Below are positions 40,983 to 45,971 of a stretch of DNA of 45,971 bases, one piece after another. The translations under genes were made by a program, and so were the position numbers. This DNA is from CAZLFA01 sp964558665 (GTDB taxonomy: Bacteria; Desulfobacterota; Syntrophia; Syntrophales; PHBD01): the NCBI GenBank assembly GCA_964558665.1, contig CAZLFA010000027.1:1-45971 (forward strand). Reading direction: 5' to 3'. The notes beneath the pieces were generated by a model. The model saw nothing but the letters and a program-made list of their open reading frames with translations. It had not been told where the DNA came from and made no database searches. The number at the start of each line of letters is the position of its first letter. The first letter of the stretch is position 1.

Positions 40983-41765
40983 ATGAAGCTGAAACTGTAT
41001 CAGATAGACGCTTTTGCCAATGAAACATTCAAAGGAAATCCTGCTGCGGTATGCCCTCTCGATAACTGGCTCGACGATGATATCATGCAGAAAATAGCAG
41101 CAGAGAACAATCTGTCCGAAACAGCCTTTTTCGTGAAAACAGGTGATTCATATGCCCTCCGCTGGTTCACACCGGCGGCAGAGGTTGATCTGTGCGGCCA
41201 TGCCACACTGGCAGCGGCTTTTGTTATATTAAATTTTATGGACACGTCGCTAAAGGAAATAAATTTCTCAACCCGCAGCGGCATGCTCACCGTGAAGAAA
41301 GACAATGATCTTCTCTCCATGGATTTTCCTTCGCGGCTGGCAGCCCCCTGCCGGCTTCCCCAGGTTCTGGCCGATGCCCTTGGAGTTGCTCCAAAATTAC
41401 TTTTCCTTTCCCGGGACTATCTGGCCGTTTACGAAAATGAGGATATTATCGCCGCATTAACTCCCGATATGGGGATGCTTGCCAGGGTTGATGACTGCCT
41501 GGGAGTTATCGTCACTGCCCCGGGCCGTGATGTCGATTTTGTTTCCCGCTTTTTCGCACCCAAGGTAGGTGTCCCCGAAGACCCGGTAACAGGATCTTCT
41601 CACTGCACCCTCATACCTTACTGGTCATCTGTACTCAATAAAAGAACCCTTCGCGCCCGCCAGCTTTCCCGCCGCGGAGGTGAACTTTTTTGCGAAGACA
41701 TGGGGGAGAGAGTCAGGATCGCGGGCAATGCAGTCATTTATCTGGAAGGGATGATCCGGATTTAA
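40983..41765 (+). CDS. PhzF family protein
   Basis: The 260-residue protein has the PhzF/diaminopimelate-epimerase-like fold: QIDAFANETFKGNPAAVCPL at the N-terminus, the catalytic Glu in NNLSETAFF, LCGHATLAAA and EDPVTGSSHC near the C-terminus. Family members are isomerases of uncertain substrate. GAGGAAG precedes the ATG. An enoyl-CoA hydratase family gene follows after 36 bases, but a shared pathway is not evident. Confidence 0.9.
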   Translation: MKLKLYQIDAFANETFKGNPAAVCPLDNWLDDDIMQKIAAENNLSETAFFVKTGDSYALRWFTPAAEVDLCGHATLAAAFVILNFMDTSLKEINFSTRSGMLTVKKDNDLLSMDFPSRLAAPCRLPQVLADALGVAPKLLFLSRDYLAVYENEDIIAALTPDMGMLARVDDCLGVIVTAPGRDVDFVSRFFAPKVGVPEDPVTGSSHCTLIPYWSSVLNKRTLRARQLSRRGGELFCEDMGERVRIAGNAVIYLEGMIRI

Positions 41766-41801
41766 TCTCCGAGGATATCAATGAATGTCAGGTAATATAT
41801 A

Positions 41802-42563
41802 ATGGAATCAGGCAGTATAAAACTCAGCTGCCATGAACGGGTTGCAGTCATGGCGATTGACAACCCCCCCGCCAATACCGTGGACCTTGATCTTCTCAGG
41901 GAAGCTCAGGCAATCCTGAAAGAACTCGACGGAAGAAATGACATGGGGGCCCTTGTCATTACAGGAGCAGGAAAATGTTTCTGTGCCGGGGCCGATCTCA
42001 AGACCGTGCCGTTTTACAGCACCGATCAGCAGCGCGAAACGGTAAAAGCCATGAACAGCATCATCGCACATCTGTATGATTTCCCGCTGCCTCTGGTGGC
42101 GGCTGTAAACGGACACGCCATAGCCGCGGGCTTTGTACTCATTTTGGCCTGCGACTACCGTATCGCATCCGAAACGGGGTGCAAGGTGGGAATGACGGAA
42201 ATCCGCGCGGGGGTACCGTTTCCCTCGGCAACCATGGAAATAGTAAAGGTTGAGCTTCAGCCGGATGTCGCCCGCAGACTGGTTCTCACCGGGAATAACA
42301 TATCATCCGCAGAAGCCCTTAAGCATGGGGTGTTTGATGAACTTCAGCCCGCCGACAACGTGCTTGCCAGAGCCATCGAGGTTGCGAAGGATTTTTGCAC
42401 CATCCCTCAGGAGGCATATTCCAGGATAAAGAAGCAGCTCAGAGGAGCCGCCCTTGAACGCATCAAAGATATTGTCCGGTCAGGAGGTGATCCCCTGCTT
42501 GACAAATGGCTGGGGCATGAAGCGAAGACCGCATCGGAAAGGCTTCTCGGCGAAACTGATTGA
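41802..42563 (+). CDS. Enoyl-CoA hydratase/isomerase family protein
   Basis: The 253-residue crotonase-fold protein has TGAGKCFCAGADLKT (oxyanion hole), PLVAAVNGHAIAAGF and the ACDYRIASE segment with a Glu-containing GMTEIRAGVP loop. In standard hydratases the loop continues GTIPGAGGTQ, here GVPFPSATME, so specificity may differ. It may act in fatty acid or dicarboxylic acid breakdown, but neighbours do not show which. The ribosome site is weak (CAGGTAATATATA). The second SpoIID gene starts close behind. Confidence 0.85.
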   Translation: MESGSIKLSCHERVAVMAIDNPPANTVDLDLLREAQAILKELDGRNDMGALVITGAGKCFCAGADLKTVPFYSTDQQRETVKAMNSIIAHLYDFPLPLVAAVNGHAIAAGFVLILACDYRIASETGCKVGMTEIRAGVPFPSATMEIVKVELQPDVARRLVLTGNNISSAEALKHGVFDELQPADNVLARAIEVAKDFCTIPQEAYSRIKKQLRGAALERIKDIVRSGGDPLLDKWLGHEAKTASERLLGETD

Positions 42564-42573
42564 AAGGTGAATG

Positions 42574-43908
42574 ATGACGGAAGAGCCCATAATCAAAGTA
42601 GGGATAATCGATCAAAGAAAAATCGTGCAGGGGCGGACGGACGGCGTTTTCTTCATTGACGGCGGAAACAGACTAAGCGCCGGAGACTTCAAGGCCGAAG
42701 CAGATAATGGACTTGTTAAACTATCGGCTCAGGATGGTTCCTTAATCAGGGAGCATAAGGAAATATCCCTTACGCCCGCTGAAGGGGCATTCTTCAGCCT
42801 GTCGGACGTCACCATCGGCATCAATTTCCATTGGCAGCGAAACGAACAGCAATCATTCCGCGGAAGCCTGCTTCTTCTCGCCGATAAAAACAACACAATA
42901 ACCGCCGTCAACGAGATTCCTCTCGAAGACTACCTGATGAGCGTCATTTCATCCGAGATGAACGAGACGGCGCACATAGAATTTCTGAAAGCCCATGCCG
43001 TGGCATCACGCAGCTGGCTGTTAAAGATGCTGGAAAAAAAGCTTGATACAGATACCTCGGCAATCTCAACGGCTGAGGCCTTTCCGGAGGAAGGGCAGAT
43101 CATGCGCTGGTACGGAAGGGAAGAACATGACCGCTTCGACGTCTGTGCCGACGATCACTGCCAGCGCTACCAGGGAATCACAAAGTCACTGGCCGGCCAT
43201 GCAGCGGAAGCAGTCAGGGCGACACGCGGCCTTTTTCTTACTTACCATGGCGAAATCTGCGACGCGCGCTACTACAAATCCTGCGGAGGATTGACAGAAA
43301 ACTACGAAAATGCGTGGGACGACAGGCAAATACCTTATCTTAGCTGCATCTCCGATTCTCATAAACCGTTTGATCCCATCAATTCTGAAGCACAGGCTAT
43401 AAAATGGCTGCTTTCCAGTCCCGACGCCTATTGCAACACAACGGACGAAACCATACTGAAGACCGTACTGCCATCGTTTGATCAGGAAACAAAAGATTTC
43501 TTCCGCTGGCAGGTCAGCTACGGCAGAGAAGAACTGGAAAGTATTCTTAAGGAAAAATCCGGATTGGATTTTGGCATTCTCCGTAATATAACTCCATTGA
43601 ATCGCGGTCCCTCCGGCAGGATATACAGACTTAAAATTGAAGGCTCAAAGCTTTCTGTAGTCGTGGGCAAGGAATTGGAAATCCGCCGTTGGCTTTCGCG
43701 CAGCCATCTCTACAGCAGCTCTTTTATAGTATCGGTGGAGCGTGACGCGTCAGGGGTTCCTGTAAGCTTCAAATTCACCGGAGGAGGATGGGGGCATGGC
43801 GTAGGCATGTGCCAGATAGGTGCCGCCGTTATGGCTGCCGGAGGCTTCTCAATGGAGGACATTCTCAAACACTATTTTCCGGGGACAGAGACGAAACGCC
43901 TGTACTGA
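42574..43908 (+). CDS. SpoIID/LytB-domain protein without signal peptide
   Basis: The 444-residue protein has the SpoIID domain: NEIPLEDYLMSVISSEMNET, FLKAHAVASRSWL, YYKSCGGLTENYENAW, NRGPSGRIYRL and GGGWGHGVGMCQIGA. No hydrophobic leader is visible, unlike the SpoIID protein at 5068-6621, so it might be cytoplasmic or exported otherwise. Of two adjacent ATGs, 42574 has the better distance from AAAGGTGA; 42571 is the alternative. It contains several cysteines (for example CADDHC, KSCGG). It ends 17 bases before the convergent glucokinase. Confidence 0.87.
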   Translation: MTEEPIIKVGIIDQRKIVQGRTDGVFFIDGGNRLSAGDFKAEADNGLVKLSAQDGSLIREHKEISLTPAEGAFFSLSDVTIGINFHWQRNEQQSFRGSLLLLADKNNTITAVNEIPLEDYLMSVISSEMNETAHIEFLKAHAVASRSWLLKMLEKKLDTDTSAISTAEAFPEEGQIMRWYGREEHDRFDVCADDHCQRYQGITKSLAGHAAEAVRATRGLFLTYHGEICDARYYKSCGGLTENYENAWDDRQIPYLSCISDSHKPFDPINSEAQAIKWLLSSPDAYCNTTDETILKTVLPSFDQETKDFFRWQVSYGREELESILKEKSGLDFGILRNITPLNRGPSGRIYRLKIEGSKLSVVVGKELEIRRWLSRSHLYSSSFIVSVERDASGVPVSFKFTGGGWGHGVGMCQIGAAVMAAGGFSMEDILKHYFPGTETKRLY

Positions 43909-43925
43909 AAGGAACCCGGCTTCAT

Positions 43926-44930
43926 TTAACTTTTCCGTGCGCCGGCCGCCATGAAATCCATCGCATGCAGGGCGGCTCCATAAAGGGCGGGAGCAGGATG
44001 GGTGATGGCGCGGACAGGCATTCTTGACACCAGATCGCTCATGGGCCCGCGGCGCCGGAAGGAGTCACCAAAAACCGTCTCTCTCAAAAAAGGCAGGATG
44101 CGCGGTACGATTCCGCCACCCAGATACACGCCGTTTGTCGCCATAAACTTAAGCCCCATGTTCCCCGCCTCATTTCCCAGCACACTCGCAAACAATGTCA
44201 TTGTATCGACGCAGAGGCGACAGGGATCATCAGGATTCATTGCTGCGGCAATGATTTCCGGCACAGCATCCGCAGCGGCAATCCTGTGCTTCAGCCATTC
44301 CGGCTCCACTCCGTATCCCCTTTCCTTCAGAAACGTGTAAATATTTACAATGCCCGGACCGGAGCAGACCCGTTCGTAAACCGGGCAGCCGAATTTTTCT
44401 CTGATGTGTTGAGACAACTCCATCTCCAGAGGTGTTGCGGCACCGAAAATTGCGTGTCCGCCCTCGGACGCATATGCATTGTAACGTAAACCGTTCCAGA
44501 TGAGAAACGCCTCCCCCAGCCCTGTCCCCGGGGCAATAACGGCGATGTTTCCTTCTTTAACGGCTTCTCCTTCATTAATAACGATAAAGTCACTCTGCGT
44601 CAGACTGGGCACGAAACGGCCCATAGCTACCAGATCATTAACCAGGAGTGAGGTGTTTACATTGAATGCTCTGCAAAGCTGTTCTTCGCTTACCACCCAC
44701 GGCAGATTGGTCAACTCTGACCGGCCTTCGATAACCGGTCCGGCGACGCCAAGGCAGATCATGTCAACCCGAACATCCGCTTTTTTAAGAAAACCGGAAA
44801 TCATGCTTTCCGGATTCTCGTAGTCGCGGCTGGAATATGTTGCTTCTTCTAACGGAGAAAGAGGCAGCCGATCAGGATGGAATATGGCAAGCTGTGTTTT
44901 TGTCCCTCCTACATCACCTGCAAGAATCAT
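43926..44930 (-). CDS. glk: Glucokinase
   Basis: The 334-residue protein has the Glk-type phosphate motif (AGDVGGTKTQLAIF), the NDLVAMGRFV substrate strand, APGTGLGEAFL and the conserved YASEGGHAIFGA with the catalytic region. This is the COG0837 glucokinase group that phosphorylates glucose with ATP. GGAGAAGAA precedes the ATG. The Crp/Fnr gene (ends 44980) lies 49 bases upstream on the same strand. Confidence 0.93.
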   Translation of the reverse strand: MILAGDVGGTKTQLAIFHPDRLPLSPLEEATYSSRDYENPESMISGFLKKADVRVDMICLGVAGPVIEGRSELTNLPWVVSEEQLCRAFNVNTSLLVNDLVAMGRFVPSLTQSDFIVINEGEAVKEGNIAVIAPGTGLGEAFLIWNGLRYNAYASEGGHAIFGAATPLEMELSQHIREKFGCPVYERVCSGPGIVNIYTFLKERGYGVEPEWLKHRIAAADAVPEIIAAAMNPDDPCRLCVDTMTLFASVLGNEAGNMGLKFMATNGVYLGGGIVPRILPFLRETVFGDSFRRRGPMSDLVSRMPVRAITHPAPALYGAALHAMDFMAAGARKS

Positions 44931-44979
44931 TTCTTCTCCGCTGCAGATATTTCTGCTGCATTAATTATCCCGCCGGAAT

Positions 44980-45654
44980 TCAGGATTGTGCCTTGAGCCT
45001 TGCCATATCTCTGATGATGATGGTGTTCCTGGAGGTTTCGACCAGCCCTTCCTTCTCAAGCGCTTTCAGTTCCTTGTTCACGCTTTCCCGGCTGACTCCG
45101 ATCAGACCGGCTAATTCCTTCTGGGTAATATGCACGGCAACCTCTTTTCCGTCTTCTTTCATTATTCCCTGGATCTCTGCTAGATCAGCAAGGCGCCTCA
45201 TCAATCGCATGGATACATTCAGAAAGACCGTTTCACCAAGGAGATTGTCGGTCTTGCGAAGCCGCATGGAGAGGGCATACAAAACAGACTTTACGGCGCT
45301 TTCATTGCTTGTCAGAAATGCAATAAAATCACTGCGGTCGAGAATATACAGATGAGTTTCCTCAAGGGCCACAGCATCGGCAGAGCGCGGCATACCGTCC
45401 AGGAGAGCCATTTCGCCAAAAAAATCCCCACTGGAGAATACTGTTACGGTAATTTCATCATCCTTATTTGATGGAAGCGTAATTTTGATACAGCCACTGA
45501 TAATAATGTAAAGGGCTGTTCCCTCATCTCCCCTGCGAAACAGGGTTTCTCCTTTCCTGATCGTCTGTCTGTGCAGAAGTTCGGCCAGGTTTTTGCGCTC
45601 TGCCTGTTTAAGAGGTTCAAATAAAGGGATCAGTCCTAGCAAGGTATGAATCAT
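44980..45654 (-). CDS. Crp/Fnr family transcription regulator
   Basis: The 224-residue protein has the cyclic-nucleotide-binding fold (LLHRQTIRKGETLFRRGDEGTALYII, FFGEMALLDGMPRSADAVALE) and a C-terminal winged helix with ITQKELAGLIGVSRESVNKELKALEKEGLV. It lacks the N-terminal cysteines of FNR, so it is likely a Crp/CooA-type sensor of unknown ligand. ATG 45654 is preceded by GGAAAGG eight bases away; a TTG one codon upstream is less likely. Glucokinase follows in the same direction. Confidence 0.93.
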   Translation of the reverse strand: MIHTLLGLIPLFEPLKQAERKNLAELLHRQTIRKGETLFRRGDEGTALYIIISGCIKITLPSNKDDEITVTVFSSGDFFGEMALLDGMPRSADAVALEETHLYILDRSDFIAFLTSNESAVKSVLYALSMRLRKTDNLLGETVFLNVSMRLMRRLADLAEIQGIMKEDGKEVAVHITQKELAGLIGVSRESVNKELKALEKEGLVETSRNTIIIRDMARLKAQS

Positions 45655-45802
45655 CAAGAAAACCTTTCCGATAACGATCTCATAAATCTTTGAAAAGCCG
45701 ATGAGAAATTTAAACGCCGGTACCTGAAGCAGAGGCTTTTGTTTTGTTAGCAGAAAGAAGAATACCTTGCAACTGAATGTTAACAGCGGCCAAGATTAAA
45801 CC

Positions 45803-45831
45803 TTGACATTTTGACCCATATTATCTATTAG
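45803..45831 (+). promoter_or_regulatory. Promoter of the tRNA-Glu gene
   Basis: TTGACA (45803-45808) and TATTAG (45826-45831) are 17 bases apart. It is a perfect -35 with a 4 of 6 -10. Transcription would begin near 45838, about 55 bases before the tRNA. Confidence 0.5.
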
Positions 45832-45893
45832 GCCAATTCTCTCTTGCAGCTTTTGATACATCAGGAAGCAAGGCCATAATATTCAACAACAAT

Positions 45894-45968
45894 GGTCCCA
45901 TCGTCTAGCGGTCAGGACGCTGGCCTCTCACGCCGGAGACCGGGGTTCGATCCCCCGTGGGACCACCA
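45894..45968 (+). tRNA. tRNA-Glu (anticodon CUC)
   Basis: The 75-base cloverleaf has acceptor GGTCCCA/TGGGACC, discriminator A, an encoded CCA end, a T-loop GGTTCGATCC and anticodon loop CTCTCAC, so the anticodon is CTC (CUC), reading GAG. It lies at the right edge of the window, and further tRNAs may follow outside. Confidence 0.97.
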
Positions 45969-45971
45969 AAT

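Noticed and set aside
1..45971. CRISPR array, prophage, IS element or biosynthetic island
   Set aside because: No regular direct repeats with spacers, no phage or transposase genes and no terminal inverted repeats with target duplications were seen.

Overview
The window reads as chromosomal DNA of an anaerobic Gram-negative bacterium, most likely a former deltaproteobacterium of the Syntrophus/Smithella type (Syntrophia). This is an inference from gene content: class I FBPase next to a class II aldolase, PEP synthase, an NtrC-type sigma-54 regulator, LPP20/TPR and SpoIID-domain proteins, an isolated atpE and a b561-like/superoxide-reductase-like pair. Genes lie on both strands in short operons. 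There are no rRNAs, IS elements, prophage or CRISPR arrays, and one tRNA (Glu, CUC) lies at the right edge.

Layout. 1-5000: a proline/alanine-rich lipoprotein; a translationally coupled hydantoinase-A-like/histone-deacetylase-like pair; a carboxymuconolactone-decarboxylase-like protein; RNase D. 5000-11500: a SpoIID/LytB protein with N-terminal TPR-like repeats; PEP synthase with a histone-H1-like Lys/Ala tail; an orphan dCache membrane protein in an apparent operon with atpE, behind a good match to a sigma-54 promoter. 11900-17700: an unlisted 57-residue membrane protein, a multi-PAS histidine kinase with three nearly identical 151-residue PAS modules, an NtrC-family regulator, then EngB. 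17700-20050: aldolase and FBPase operon. 20250-22800: a metallo-beta-lactamase-fold hydrolase, a secreted SOR-like protein, a four-helix membrane protein and an amidohydrolase. 23000-27650: carB-purF operon with a clear sigma-70 promoter. 27600-31500: a DUF4143 ATPase, then Maf, YggS, an HD hydrolase and YjbQ. 31500-36000: an inositol monophosphatase family protein, a RodZ-like protein, TatA, SSB and adenine deaminase. 36200-39800: an unknown pair (a RecF/ABC-like protein with a damaged P-loop and a zinc-ribbon peptide), then a long regulatory region with a ydaO-type c-di-AMP riboswitch in front of the potassium transporter kup. 39800-45971: LPP20/TPR protein, PhzF-like protein, enoyl-CoA hydratase family protein, a second SpoIID protein without signal peptide, glucokinase, a Crp/Fnr regulator and tRNA-Glu.

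How it fits together. PEP synthase, aldolase, FBPase and the sugar-phosphate enzymes give a gluconeogenic theme, expected where carbon enters as acetyl-CoA or pyruvate. carB and purF supply nucleotide precursors. The most notable items are the histone-like tail on PEP synthase, the possible sigma-54/NtrC control of atpE, the triplicated PAS module, the kup riboswitch with a complex upstream region, and the pseudo-ATPase/zinc-ribbon pair. I did not find one clear-cut undescribed multi-gene defence or metabolic system. Functional calls are from motif recognition by eye, without database searches.
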